This document shows, one piece after another, positions 25,438-38,200 of a DNA stretch of 64,000 nt; position 1 is the stretch's first letter, and every line of letters starts with the position of its first letter. Origin of the DNA: Daphnia pulex (taxonomy: Eukaryota > Arthropoda > Branchiopoda > Diplostraca > Daphniidae); the NCBI RefSeq assembly GCF_021134715.1, contig NC_060024.1:11160001-11224000 (forward strand), read 5' to 3'. The position numbers were made by a program, and so were the translations under genes. The notes beneath the pieces are model-generated. The model had not been told where the DNA came from and made no database searches. It saw only the letters and a program-made list of their open reading frames with translations.

Positions 25438-25579
25438 AAGGTTGAATATCCCCTTTGTTTCATATTAATAAGAACAAGTATAGCATGGATGCATAGCACT
25501 GGCATGGCATTCAGGAGTCCCGGGTTCGATCCCCGATGAAGTTAGATCTTTTAATTTTTCCCAAATTTTTAACTGATAC
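25438..25579 (+). other. tRNA-like remnant inside the insertion (possible SINE)
   Basis: At 25523-25533 the sequence is GGTTCGATCCC, a perfect pol III B-box, set in CCCGGGTTCGATCCCCGA, which can form most of a tRNA T-arm. The upstream part (25480-25515) does not fold into an obvious D-arm or anticodon arm, so this is not an intact tRNA. It may be a tRNA-derived SINE head, or captured tRNA sequence inside a composite insertion. Confidence 0.35.
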
Positions 25580-25746
25580 TAAAGACGTCCGTTTTTCGGA
25601 CGTCCATGGATATCCAAAGTTGGACGTCCACAGGAGAGGACATTAGTATATCCTTTAAACATCCATAGGACGTCCAACTGGGACATCCAACTGGATCGGC
25701 TCTGACATCCATAGGATATCCTATGGATATCTCTGTGCTAGTAGGG
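25580..25746. mobile_element. Partial second fold-back arm with shared terminus
   Basis: The segment is rich in GGACGTCC, GGATATCC and GACATCCA palindromic words, as in the neighbouring element, and ends with GTGCTAGTAGGG at 25735-25746. No matching left terminus is seen beside it. Either one element was inserted into another, or this is a recombined half-element whose other end is the shared terminus at 25003. Confidence 0.6.
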
Positions 25747-26488
25747 AAAACATTAAAGAGTACTTTAAACAATTCAGCAAATGTAGTAGTATAAGTTATA
25801 GTAGTAAGTAATTAAGTAGTAAGTTTGACATGGTTTAAGCTACATTTTTGCAAGTTTCTTACATATATGGAGGAGTGCCCTTGCGTGCATAGAGCAATAA
25901 CAAACAGGTTTCACTGGAAATGAGAAAAAAATTTCTTAACTGAAAAAATAACCTTGAAATAATTGGTAATGAATTAATAAATGCTGATTACCATTTCCAC
26001 AGATGTCATGGAAGGTAAGATCCAATGGGACATTTGTTTGGTTCTGAGTTGTTAGACGACACATTTCTAATTTTACTGCAACATCCGTTTCTAGTTCCTG
26101 ATGGAATGAAAGTATTTCATTGGTAACGACACACAAACGATAGGTGGATAATTTATTCTATTCTACCGTGAACGACATGGTAAAATATTGAGCTTATAGT
26201 ACAATAATTTCATGAACTTCATCCAAAAAGTTCATTCATTAATACCTCGGTATTTGTGGATTGGATACTAAGTAAAGCCTGATTCAACCCTCTTTCACTT
26301 TTCTTATTTCAAGTTTGAATTGTACAGTACACTCATCATAGTCATCAAATTTTCAGAAACTCACTGACTGACAGCACAGCAGTCTCCAGTTTGAAAACTT
26401 TGAAAGCAAACAAGGAGTAAGGGATGGTAACTGGTAAGGGTTTGATGTTTTGTTGTTTACTCTGCCACCTAGGGACAGAAACATAAAC

Positions 26489-26625
26489 ACAACAGTCCGA
26501 TGCCTTGACCGACTAGTGCCATAGAAATCAAGTTGCCCAGTAGCATGCTGAAACTTCCTATACGCGACGGCTTGTTAGTTGTTGCTCATGAAGTATAGGA
26601 GAATTAAATATACAGTAGAAAGGAT
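26489..26625 (-). pseudogene. Fragment of ABCG gene C (exon 10)
   Basis: This stretch closely matches exon 10 of the gene at 45819-48606 (46194-46330): the reverse strand covers the helix region with [11 protein letters not shown] and the segment reading toward LCIGSFSML, with a few substitutions and an insertion near 26578. Only about 135 bp remain. The preceding bases (26150-26440) resemble the 5' flank of the intact B gene (44830-45130), so the order B then C is the same as in block iii. Confidence 0.85.
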
Positions 26626-26935
26626 TACGTAGTTTATTTTCATTGAAGTAGGTTTAATTTCGTGAAATTAGATTTACAAATGAGTTGTTTAAAATATATT
26701 AACATATCGTTGGAGGCCGGAGACCAGCTCGGGCTGCGTGTACAGTGAAAAGCGCTTTGTTTACGAATGAACGTTCAGACAATATGACATACATAATATC
26801 ATAATTTGTTAATTACCATACCGGCCAAAATGCAATCTGACAAAAACGTCGATGGATTCCGATTGCCACAAATGTAATTATGTATACGCAATGATGATGA
26901 TGATGAAGGGAATTTTATTATGTTCAAAAACGGCT

Positions 26936-29900
26936 TCAATGGGATGAAAGTTTAAACTGGTAGTTATTCTCGTCATCAGTGTTGACGTTATAATATGCCG
27001 AAGACTCATCTAAAAAATGAATTTTAAGTTTAGCGTAAACTTAAAACTGGCAAACTCAAACTTAATTTTATGTCTTTCTTACCGCATTGCACGTTGTGCC
27101 ACCAGTCACAAACCCGAACCTTCTGGTTGAAAATTGTGCCATTGGGACAGAGAAATGAATTTTTGGCGCGATTAGATTGGCATACATGAAACACCTGCAA
27201 ATCAAATAATTCAAATAAAAAATTGTTTGACTAAGTTATCATATCGATATTGGTTTAGAATATACAAACCTGGCATCGGGTATAAGGATCGGCATAGTAG
27301 GCCGGATGGCGTGTGCTTGGTGAATCCACCAACTCGCATTTGAATTTCAGATCATGAGGGACTGAGTGTAAGATCGGATAATCAACACCGGGTGTTCCCT
27401 CGACTCCCGAAAAATCCTGTTCTGATTGTTGCTGATGATCGTACGAATCCTGCGGCTGGTTGTTGTAATAAACTGGGGTCGGCTGAAGGTGCGAAGGATT
27501 TTCCTGCGGCCGATTAAAGATTTGTTTGCTGATTGGATTCGGTTCGTTGTAGTTCCCAGGTGGCTGATGGTAAGTCAAATCCTCTGCTCTCACCCGATAC
27601 GTTTCGTGAATTACAATCGGACTGTCGTGTAGCAGTTGTGGCTGATACGATGGAACTGTATGATACGCTAGACTACGGTTGAGCCTGTCGTTATCCTGAT
27701 AAAATGAAGCCGGCCTGTACCGAACTACTTTCTCAGATGAATGGGGTGATTCCTCGGTTATTAGCGGTTGGATACTGCTGGCAAACGGGCGACTGCTCGG
27801 GAATTGATCTTGATTCTGGAACAATGGATTCACAGCCCAAGTGTCCCCCTTTGGTAAATGATTTTCAAACGAACTCGGCTGATGCTGTCGTCCCGGTGGT
27901 GTAGTGGGTGGTGGTGGTGTAGTTGGCGGTGGTGTAGGTGGCGGTGGGGTAGACGAAGGTGGAGATGCTGGAAACTGATCCTCGAAAGGATTTGGTAGCG
28001 GACCCGGAAGTTGGAAAAATCTAGGCGGCGGTGACGGGTAAACGGCATGAGTCACCTGGTATGCTCTCACTGGGCCAACCGGGTAAAAAGAAGCCGGAAC
28101 ATTAGACTGGTGAAATTCCGGCTGTTGATGATGTTGCGGTTTTTGTTCATCAGACTGTACATCTGTTGCTGCTGGGCGAGTCTGTTGGTCTTGTATCGTT
28201 AACTGTTGGTTTTTCGCCATATTTGTTTTGGTTTCAGAAATGGACATGAGGAGGCTAGATTGATCACTTGTTAGTTGAGATTGATACGCAATCTCAGATT
28301 CTGGAGAGGGTACGCCGTGAGGTCGAACGGTAACTGTCATCGGTTTTTCTGTCACGACGTAACGTATTTCTTGCGGGGGTCTTTCTGTCCGCACCACAAT
28401 TTCCTCATCCGCTGCTGGCGGCCCGTAATGTTTGTGCTGAGGCTGCTCGCTGACTGGGATCACATTTTCGTATCGATTGTCGATTACTTCAATAACGTCC
28501 CGCCCCGCTGGCAAGTGGATAACATACGGCCGTTCAGATGCTGATGGAGGGAAATTAAGTTTGCGTGGTTCTTTAGACTGTAGAGGCTGTTGATTGTATT
28601 GATGGCTGGGTTGTTGCGATTGATAAGCTTGGCTAGGCTGGTTTGATTGATAGGACTGATGAAACTGATCAGGCTGATAGGATGGATGAGATTGATCAGG
28701 CCGATGGGATGGATGAGACTGCTCTCCTTGATAGGACTGTTGCGATGGATCAGGCCGATAGGATTGTTGAGATGGATAAGACTGATACGACTGATCAGGT
28801 GGATAAGACTGATAAGGCTGATTGCTGGGTTGATTCAATTGATGAGACTGCTGGTAAGATGGACGTTCGGAAGTCGGAGGAGGATCTGGGAAACGTCGCC
28901 CTGTATTTATTTCAACGGAAGGAGACGAGTAGACTGGCCTTTCGAGTATTAGAGACTCGCTTTTAGGGCGTTCGTAAGAAGCGTAAGTAGCGACGTGTAT
29001 TTGAACAGGCCCCTCGTCTTTGATGGGATAGGGTTTGCCAACTATTAAACTAGATCCTTCGAAAGTTGGGCGGGGTCTTTCGTGATGCACCACCGGAGTG
29101 GCGCTACCGATGATGTAAGCGCTTTCCACCAAATGCGATTTTCCGGCCGCCGGATCCCGTTGATAATTTCCGTGCAGCACGTAAGGTTTCTCTTGATATC
29201 GTTCGCCTTTTTCGTTGCCACCTCGAGTCCGTTCGTAAGATCTGTACGGATTTTCCGTGACCGTGATGACGATCGGCTCCGGCTGTTGGACTGGCCGACT
29301 GGATCCAGACGTCGGCCCATCTCTTTCAGGTGGGTACGGTAATTGTTTGACGGAAGGGTGGCCAACCGAGACTAGACGAGTGTACGAATTGATTGCCTCC
29401 AATTTGCGTAGACCTTCGCTCGCTCGAGGATCTTCAAATCTTTGCGAATGGACGACAGATGGCGTTTTCTCCTCCGGGCGCAGTCCTTGAAAAACAACAG
29501 CTGCTACAAAACGAAAAACACAAAACGAATGAAATAAACAAATTTAATGACATACCGGTAAAGCTGTTATATGATTTACCTGTTGTCGCCGGAGGTTTGT
29601 ACTCTTCCACTGGCGGGACATAAATCCTGGGCGGAGGAGAGGCCGACGGTGGCATGAACTCCAAATGGGGAGGCTCATACGTCACCGGAGGAGGTGGGAT
29701 GGTGGACGGAGCCGGTTGGTATGCGATTCTCACACGCGGATAAGTTCCCTGATGGCTGGCCAGGTAAGCAGATGGCGGCTGATATTCGTGCTCCGGTGGC
29801 GTATAAATTATTTCGGGTCTTCGCTGTTTCTCGTCGCTCACAATTGGTCGAGTTGTTGTCTGGTAAATTACATCAGGTCTTCGATCTTCCTTTGGAATAA

Positions 29901-32020
29901 TCGGCCGCAGGGTTGTGTAAATAACTTCAGGTCTCCTGTCTTCATTTGCATTCGGTCGACTCGTGTAAATAACTTCTGGTCTCAGGTATTTCTCTTCTTC
30001 AGGTCGCGGTGTCGTGTGAATGTAAATCACTTCAGGCCTTCGATTCGAATCGTGATTCGGCCGAGGTGTTGTATTGTATTCCGTCTCGGGGCGATATCGC
30101 TCTTGATTGGAATTCGATTTCGTTCCGGCGGAAGGATTGTAAACATATCTCTGCTGCTCCACCTTGCCCGGCGTCGGATAAGCTGCTTCAAACTCGTAGT
30201 ATGCCGGCCGGGAGTCCGACTGTGGCAAACTATTCTGTCCCGGTGGCAGTCGCTGGCCGAATTCGGACGGCGGAACTCTGGTGAAATCCAGCACCGACTC
30301 TTCTTTTTCATTGAGCGGGGCCGAATTGATTCTAACGGGTCCGTTTTGATATTCAGCTCTCGACGGGACTATGCGCGCTCTCGGGGATTCCTCCGCCGCG
30401 AACTGTATTACCGCATCTGGAATCTTGCTCTGTCTCAGCCGATCCAGCTGCTTGTTTTTTTCCGCTTCGTACTTTTCGAGTCGTTTCTCCGTTTCTTCGA
30501 CCGTTGCAAATGGCTGCGGAGAATTCGACTCGGGTTGCGGTAGGCGCTGCCTGACTCTCGGAAACTGGACCGACACTTCGGGTTGTTGGTGTAACGCATC
30601 TTCGTTTTTCTCTAATTGCTGCTCCTCCTGCTGTTGTTGCTCTCGTTGCTCTTTAGTTTGCAGCAAAATCGGCTCCTTGTTGGTCTCGCGTTGACTTTCG
30701 TAATTGGTAGAATCTTTTTTCGGGACGTGGAGTCTCGGCCGGGTGGTTCTCTGCTGCTCCTGGCTGGAATCTTTGGGCCGGGAAAGCGATTCGCTCATGT
30801 CAAAATACGCAATTTTATCCGGTTTGGCGGCGATCTTGCGGATGGCAGATTCTTCCTTAACGTGTTCGATTTCAGCCGACGATTCTGGAGCTTCATCTTT
30901 GTTTGAAGCGTCGCTAATAACTGTGGCTTCCGTTAGCTGGATAACATTTACTTTTGGGCTGCTGGACGAGATTCTAGCGACGGTTGTTGATTCAGTAGTT
31001 GTTGTAGGTATAGCTGAAGATGGCAATTCACTGTTATCAGTTCCGTGATGTTTTGCGGGCTGCTGCTGGTGTTTCTTGTTATTTGACACATTACTTTGCC
31101 ATCGGTTGGGCTTACGGCTCAAGCGAAGAAATTTAGTCGTCGTAGGTGCCGATGTGGTGGTTGTCGTAATGCTACTTCCACTTCTGACGCGAGAGATGGG
31201 CCGCAGCGGGTCCAGTGTAACTTTCGGGGCCGGAGTCGTTAGTGGCGCAGTAATATCGTTGGAAGGCCGGTTGTTGACACGAACTCGATTCCGCTTGGTC
31301 GGCCGTATAAAGCTGTTGATAACTTCAGTAACGGGTTGCACTTGCTGCCACGATTTAGTCCCGTAATTTCGGCCACTGTCGGGCAGTCTTTGTACTTTCA
31401 CTTCCGGTGATGGAGTTGTTTGTGCCGTCGATAATCCAAGACTCTCCTTTTTCGGCGATGGGAAACTCTTCTTCGTGGGTCTGTAGATCATGGTGTGACG
31501 ATTAGATGTCTTGGGTTTCAACCGCCTGGTTTTATTCGGTCCTAAATCGGGCACTTCAAACAATCCGGGCTTCTCAAATGCACTTCCACTTTTCATGACG
31601 CTGATTTTCTTGTATTTGATAGTTCCACCAGCACGTCGTCGATTATTATTAGCGGATTGTTGTAATCCTGGACCAGATTGTCGATTTTCCTCTGCACTAT
31701 CGAATTGATCTTGTGCGTTCGAGTTCAACTCCTGCGCGCTGGTGAAGAGAAAAAGAAAAACTGCGATGCCGGTAATGAACCAAACACCTAAAGAAAGTTC
31801 AAAAACAAGAAAAAAGATTTAAGAGAAAGATAAAAAGGTTCTTGCATCGACCGGGAATCGAACCCGGGCCGCCCGCGTGGCAGGCGAGCATTCTACCACT
31901 GAACCATCGATGCTTATACTTGATGTCGTAAAAGTGTTTTAATAAATAGCTATAGGGTCTTTATTTTTGAACACATGAAAATCAAACTGAGGACTCACCT
32001 AAGGCGATGTATCTTGCCAT
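26936..32020 (-). CDS. Secreted repeat-rich protein with one chitin-binding type-2 domain (CPAP1-like), 1548 aa
   Basis: Exons: 32020-31999, 31787-29580, 29500-27270, 27194-27083, 27009-26936; total 4647 nt, in frame throughout. The split first codons give MARYIALGVWFITGIAVFLF, a clear signal peptide ending about TSAQE. Residues 30-1440 are low-complexity and rich in Pro, Ser, Gln and Thr. They include about five RPEVIY-type tandem repeats of roughly 18 aa at 588-668, a Gln/Ser/Tyr/Pro-rich region with QSYxxDQS-like units at about 957-1049, and a TPPPP stretch. The C-terminus has six cysteines at 1465, 1486, 1492, 1503, 1516 and 1524 in CBM14/peritrophin-A spacing, then DESSAYYNVN, as in CPAP1 proteins. 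Inferred role: extracellular chitin-binding component of cuticle or an apical matrix. A tRNA gene lies in intron 1. Confidence 0.92.
31843..31913 (-). tRNA. tRNA-Gly (GCC)
   Basis: The 71-nt reverse-strand sequence begins GCATCGATGGTTCAGTGG and ends GGTTCGATTCCCGGTCGATG followed by CA. It folds into a full cloverleaf: a 7-bp acceptor stem (GCATCGA/TCGATGC), a D-arm with A-box TGGTTCAGTGGT, an anticodon loop CTGCCAC with anticodon GCC, and T-loop TTCGATT. It has no intron. It lies inside the first intron of the chitin-binding protein gene, on the same strand. Confidence 0.97.
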
Positions 32021-32221
32021 TGTTGATGTAACAAATAGGTTATCCTATTGGTAGCGCGTGCCTCGATGATTGGAACCGTTACGAACTACTGATTGTCGAA
32101 GAAAAGTAACAAAAATGATAAAGAAATTATTATTTTTTCGTTCTGAAAGGGGGTCGGTCAGAGCGGTACGCGTTGAACGCCGTGAGGGACCTACAGCCAA
32201 TGTATGTCGCTTCACCCGCAC

Positions 32222-32229
32222 TCTTATAT
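32222..32229 (-). promoter_or_regulatory. Candidate TATA box of the chitin-binding protein gene
   Basis: The reverse strand reads AATATAAG about 200 bp upstream of the start codon at 32020. This fits a short 5' UTR with a transcription start near 32195. No initiator was confirmed. Confidence 0.35.
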
Positions 32230-35200
32230 TAGTTCGACTACTAGTTCGCATACAACTTCCCTTCAAATATATCTCTTAGCTCCATTACATGACCATACAG
32301 AATTACTGTAGCGTATCGTTTCAATTTAAACAAAAAATTCGTCAGTCTCAGACGATGTGCTCATCCAACCTTGTCTAAAGGAAAAAACAACCCAAAACAA
32401 CTTCTGCTGCAATTGCTTTAACCCTCTTTTTCCACAATGTACATAGTTCTTTTTTTCTCATGGCAAATACTTTAATAAAGGAGCGTGTGAATAAGTTGGA
32501 TGTCTGGAAACTATGGCAGAGTACACTATCCGAAAAATGTAAGGCAAACAAATCTTTTACAGATCACTAAAAAACAAAAAAAAAATAGGCGAATAGGAAA
32601 ATTGTGTCAAGCAAACGCTGCTGAATGCAAATTGCGGCACTATAGGTTATTAGGGGGACACTCGTCAAGTTGTCAGGTGTTATTCACGCGACGGAAAAGA
32701 ATTATTACCCCAAAGAAAAAAAGGAACAATCGGGTGACGTGGTGAAGTATAAACCTGGTGCTGTACAAATGGTGATGGATCAGCGGCGTGCGAGTGCCAT
32801 GCTGACGGGAAAAAAACGTGACACTAGACTCAAAGTTGGTCACTACAATTTCGGGCACTTGCGTGTGTTGTTTTGTTGGGAGAGCCGACACTACAGACAA
32901 TCTGTCCTGCACGGCGAACGGGAATAGACTGGCCGTACGGGACTGAAGCGCGCCATGATTTTGTATCGAAGCCATCTGGTCTTTTTTGGCTCTTCTCTCG
33001 CCAAGGAGATGGTATCTTTCCGAGCCTGCTTTCTCTATACATTCCGTTTATTTATTTTTTTTTTCTTTTCTTGATAGTTTCGACTTTGTCGCACGACTTG
33101 ATGCTTGCAAGCCGTGCAATTCGGACTGCTTCATATGCGTACGCATTTATTTTTTTATGTTTCCCCAATAGACTTATTTCTTAGGTAGTAAAACGATGCG
33201 CTCGGGTATCTAATAGGCAAGAAACAAGGTCGCGCCCATAACGACTACGGTTTTTATCAAGAGCATATAGTACTCGCCAACCCCCCCCCAAAAAAGGAAT
33301 AAAAAGCAAAAATGTTAGCCACAGAAAATTTTGTTCGTTTTATTATCGGCTGCGCTCACAGCAAGAATCAGTGTATGGAAGGACGCAAAAGTTATTCCAT
33401 ACGCGAGACTGTGACGCATTGTAAAGACAGTAATTTTTTTGAAAAATCCAGTCCAGTGTCTTACATCATTTTTTGAAATTTGTTTTTCAATTTATTTGTG
33501 ATAATCAAACTGTGTTGCTCGACTTGGCTACTGCAGATAACAGATAGCATGCTTATTCGTTTTGGGTCGATGCACATCTTCTTTGCAGATTCAGTTTTAC
33601 GTAGAGAACGTATCAGTGTACCGTTATGTTATTCCGTGTTTTTCGCAGATATAAGTAACGTGCTGGACAGATGAGATGTGAAACTTGACTATTACATTTC
33701 GACATGTATATAGCGCCAGTTCTGGTGCGAGGCATCTCTGACTTTCTAGGTACACACCATCAAATAATAGCGTCATTATTTTTCATAGATATATATTTTT
33801 TTTTTCGTCTGTCGTTGTTGTATGCCCCGTCTGTGGTTTTCTTTGTTGTAGGCTATATAGTCCAGCCTTTTGGAACTGGCCATGCAGTGTGATTTGTGCA
33901 ACTCGATGCCTTTCCGGCTCACTCTTTTTTTGTTTTTTGTTTTTTTTCTTTCTTATATTTTATCTTTTCCTTACCAAAGTCTTGTTGGTATTTGTGAACA
34001 TCTGCCGGAGTTAGCTGTCACTTCGTTTTACCCTAGTTTTCAGTTTTTCGTGGCTTTTTCTTAGCGCTTGCGTTTTTATTTCCCATACGGCGATTCGTTT
34101 TTGATAGACGGGAAAGCTTTCGATAACTTTCTTCAATGAATTACAAAACTTTTACCGTTTTCATCTTGTAGCTCTTTCCCCATCCCAGCTAGCTGTTATA
34201 CTAAATGAGTTAAGCGACGGCAATTTAATTTCACTAAAGACCTCGAGATCAGACGATTTTGAATATTTTTCTTTTTTTCCTTTTCGAATAGCCGGAATTG
34301 CTTAAAAGGAAAAGGATGTCGCTTTAGCACTTGGTTGCACATCATTATCGGCACGATTTTAAAAAGTTGGAGCGCATTTAAGGACATTAAATATGCGATA
34401 CACCATTTTGTTTCTCTGAACTAATTGTTATCTGTCACGCAGTTCTGGGTGGCATGATTGCTCGATGAGTTTTCACCGGAAAAAAATAAAAGGGGAAAGT
34501 ATACTGACGTATGCTGTAATTACGAACCGTTCAGCCGCTAAATACAAGAGTTACGACGACGCATGTCATGCGACAAAAGAAGAAAGTTTGCTCAACATTT
34601 TATTATAAAAGAACTACGTATAGCCGCTATGATAAATTCAGAATGAAAGAGAGAGAGAAAAAAAAAAACAGTACTTCATATCTTTGAGTTATTATGTTAT
34701 ATAATAAGTTTCTCCGGAAACGGGCTCGCGCGTCTGCTCCGTTACAAAGGGCAATTTGGAGTTAATGTGCGTTCAGATATCCAAGTGCCGGTATAACATG
34801 TGTATAGTCGTGAACAATGGTACCATTACACATGTTTGCCGGCCGGTCCGGTCTCGCACAGGAACTTTGTGATTTCTACTTTTGCTGTAAAACGGCGGAT
34901 AGGATATGGATGTCAGCACACCTGTCCGTCCGTCCGGTCTGGGCTGCTGCTGCCGGTATCGTTAAGGACGTTTTATTTATTTTATTTTGCTGCTTGGGAA
35001 ATTTAAAAGTTCTTATATATAAAGAAAGTCTTCTTGTTTAAGAAGGACAGAAAAGAAAAGAAAATGTGGCTTATGGGGCAGTGCAAGTTTTTTTTTCCGG
35101 TTTTTACGCATTTTTTTCTTATTCATTATTTAGGCTGTCAACATTTTTACTAGATCCTAGATACCCAATTTTTTTATGGGGAAAAAACTGGAATAGGTTA

Positions 35201-38200
35201 ATCTAAATCACACGAGCTTACGAATGGCCTAAGGCTTCGTACGCGTTCGTACGGTTACATATTTAGTGTGTGGAATTCCTCTTATTCCTTGTGTGCTGTG
35301 TATTCATTCCTCTCTTTTTTTTTACTAAAATCTAAAATAAGTCAACACGTTTCTGTCCTTTTGTCATCACGAAGCCAAAAAATTGCGTAATACCTCAATT
35401 TAGAACTATTTTTTAAATTAATTTCACTTTTGAAAGTATAGCTAATATTAGCGACTAATATAAATTGCCACCAACTGCGTCTCTCACGGCGATCGGTTCC
35501 GTCCGTCGTTGAATATAACAAATGAAAGCCTTAATTAGTTAACAATTGATTACAAAATGAAACATGTTTTAAATGTGGCTTCTTTTTATCGGTTTGCTTT
35601 TTTTTCTATAGGCAGTGATTTTTTAACTACGTTCACTAAAAAACAATCAGAAGGAGGTGACCAGAGACAAAATGACAGAGAAGCCCCATTGTGTTTTACG
35701 CCGATAGATCAGCAGCTAATTCATTTAGTCGTGTGACTCGTGTTTGTTTTCTTGTCGACAATGAGTTGTGTCAAGATGTTGGCGCTTTGTAAGCCGGAGT
35801 AAATAATATTAGGCTTAGAATAGTACATACACTTGTCGCAAAGCAGCTTGGCCCCTTTGGACGCTTCCGGCCCGTCAGCCCCGGAGCCAACGAGAAAGAA
35901 AAAAAAACAATACTCGCCTAACACGAAACAGAAGCGTGGGAATAGTGATCTAAAAATCAATGGGAATGAAAGAATCCCAGCGTGAAAACATCGGCGCTAT
36001 TTCGAAAAAAAAAAGGAACATAGAGTCCCTTTATATTGACTCTAGTTATAACGATTTATTGAGATGTTGGAAACCCTTTGCTCGCATTTTTCGTACACTT
36101 TAATTGCTCGCTTTAACGAACCAAAACATCGACAACGCAACTACACAAGTCCTTGGCGTCGCGTGCCTTCGCCTGCATAGACGCCCGAGATATAGGTTAC
36201 CAAGTCACGATATTACCTATCAAAGTGGTCCGGTCACGATGATGCTTCAAGGCGAGAAAAAAGGCTGGTCCTTGGCACTCTCGCACTTGGCACTGCTGGA
36301 GAGCCGGTCGTTGGATATGTTGGCCGCCGTAGCGGATCAAGTAATTACCGCCCGCATCGCACACCTTTATATTTCGCCAATTATCGAATTTATTATCCGT
36401 ATTTTTCTTCCTACAATTCCATTCTATTTCTGTAATTTTTTTTTCCCTTTTTGTCACATCGCATCTTCTCTCCAATGTCGGGATGTTTGTTCGTTTTTTT
36501 TTCTCGCATAAAGGTGAACAAGTCGTTTCAGTGAGTTATGTAGCGCGATAAAAAGATGAACATGTTGCGTTTCCTTATTGCCACCAGCAGACTTCGGTGC
36601 TTTTCAAAGTTATACTAAAAGGCACCCAATAAAAAGAAAATGCCAAGTTACTACATAAACTTTATCCAGTTCAATCGGTCATCAGACCAGAAAAACGTTT
36701 ACCTTTCATATCACCTAAAACCAAAAGAATCTTGCGACTAACAGGAAACAAAAGTCCCTTTACGCGTAAAAAGCAAAAGCCACTCGACGGAAACATGGAT
36801 GCGCGTTCACGGTGTAATAGGGCGTATAACGTTATTTGAATGTTTGATACATTCATGGGGGTTTTACGGTGGACACAAACAGACAATCAATCCAACAGAT
36901 GGATTTAAAAAAAAACAAGGACCATTTTTCATGCTAATGGAGCTGATAGAAACTAACGCAATGTCGTTTGAAATATCGCTCGTGGATATAGTCAGCACGG
37001 AAATTCCACTTGTCGAATGAAGATAACGGGTTAACGTTTCCGATATGCTTGACCAATCGGGCTAAAATAAGCTCTGTAATTGCCACTATAAAGCCTAACT
37101 AAAGCAGGCTAAAGTGTAGGAGAAACATCACCGGACGTAGGTATTTCAACCACAAAACTGTAGTTATACAATTGCACACAACGCACTTTAAGAGTTCGAA
37201 AATGCAATGTCGACCAATAATTGCATCAATTATAATGGTTTACATAAGGCTCGTTGCAATTTGTTTGTTTTCTTTATTTTTTTTATTAGTATTTCTCGCA
37301 GCCTATTCGTTTGCAAAAAAAAGTAAGACGAAAACATTACTTCGACTTGGATTTTAGCCAAAAACTATCCTAACCATGATACATTTCGTTTCGGTAATAA
37401 TTTCAAAAAGTATTGATTTTAGCATTTTATATACGTACTAGTTCCATTTCCGCTATCTATTAGGAATTTTGGGAAAAGACAACCTCATATTATTTGAAAA
37501 GAAACAACGCATTATTTATCCAAACAAGAAAAAGGATTCCGCATCCAGCGGAACGTCGTGGTCCGAGAGAACGCCGTTCGTAGGACCGTAAGGTTTTCTT
37601 CTATAATCATATACATCAGTACTATTTATGGTGAAATGGTGAAAAAATTGGAAGGATAATCTTCTGCTCAGAATACCACAGCTAGAGAACCGTTATTATT
37701 CGTGGCTTATCATTTTTACCGCTGCTGACGGCGGTTCTATGTTAAATTTTCTGATGATATCCTCATATAGCCTTGGCTGTTTTGTTTGGCTTTTATTTTT
37801 GCGCATCTGAACCCCATTGTCTTTGTTTCACAAGTACAATGAAACACTACAAATCTTAATTGAAAAATTCCTAATTGAAAAAAATAAAAGCCAATAAAAG
37901 TTAGCTAAAAATTATTCGGCTTATTTGAGCATAAAATGATTATGACGACGATAAAAATCCGAAGAAAGTGGGAATTCCTTTTACCTTATCAAATTAAGAA
38001 TCTCAAATTGTTTTCCATCCGAAGCATTCATGGCTTTGAGAACTCATTTTTTCTTCCTATTATCGTGTAGTAAAGAGGTGAATTTCCATGTAACTCTAAA
38101 TGTTGTTCTAATGGGAACGCAATCGGTCAAATGCTGAAACCCCAAATTTGGTTGCAATCCATTAGAAACGTCGCAAAAGAATCGTCGGTTCCAATTGACT

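Larger units (their letters stand above)
24016..26088 (-). pseudogene. Pseudogene B: broken copy of the ABCG gene at 42099-44775
   Basis: Aligned by eye to the intact gene, the remaining parts, in minus-strand order, are as follows. Exon 1 is near 25993-26088, with its start codon changed from ATG to ACG. Intron 1 follows in part. Exon 4 is near 24985-24828, and its signature region is disrupted by small insertions. Exon 5 is near 24700-24630. Exon 6 is near 24553-24376, with internal duplications. Exons 7 and 8 are fused by a deletion at about 24225, and only the end of exon 9 remains near 24016-24073. Exons 2, 3 and 10 are gone. A 744-bp insertion (25003-25746) splits the intron beyond exon 4. 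The NBD lacks Walker A, so it is non-functional. Confidence 0.92.

Noticed and set aside
25003..25746. A CRISPR-like or satellite array because of the recurring GGATATCC and GGACGTCC words.
   Set aside because: The words are not evenly spaced and the whole stretch is explained as an inverted repeat in a eukaryotic intron.
27426..31708. Many long open frames on the plus strand opposite the chitin-binding protein gene (up to 292 codons at 29665-30543).
   Set aside because: They are antisense shadows of a low-complexity coding region. They are Arg-, Leu- and Ile-rich reflections of the Pro/Gln/Tyr repeats, with no splice logic or motif.
27255..31728. Two separate genes for the two long minus-strand frames.
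   Set aside because: A GT-AG intron (29579-29501) joins them in phase. A signal peptide exists only before the first and a chitin-binding domain only after the second, and the five-exon model is divisible by three.
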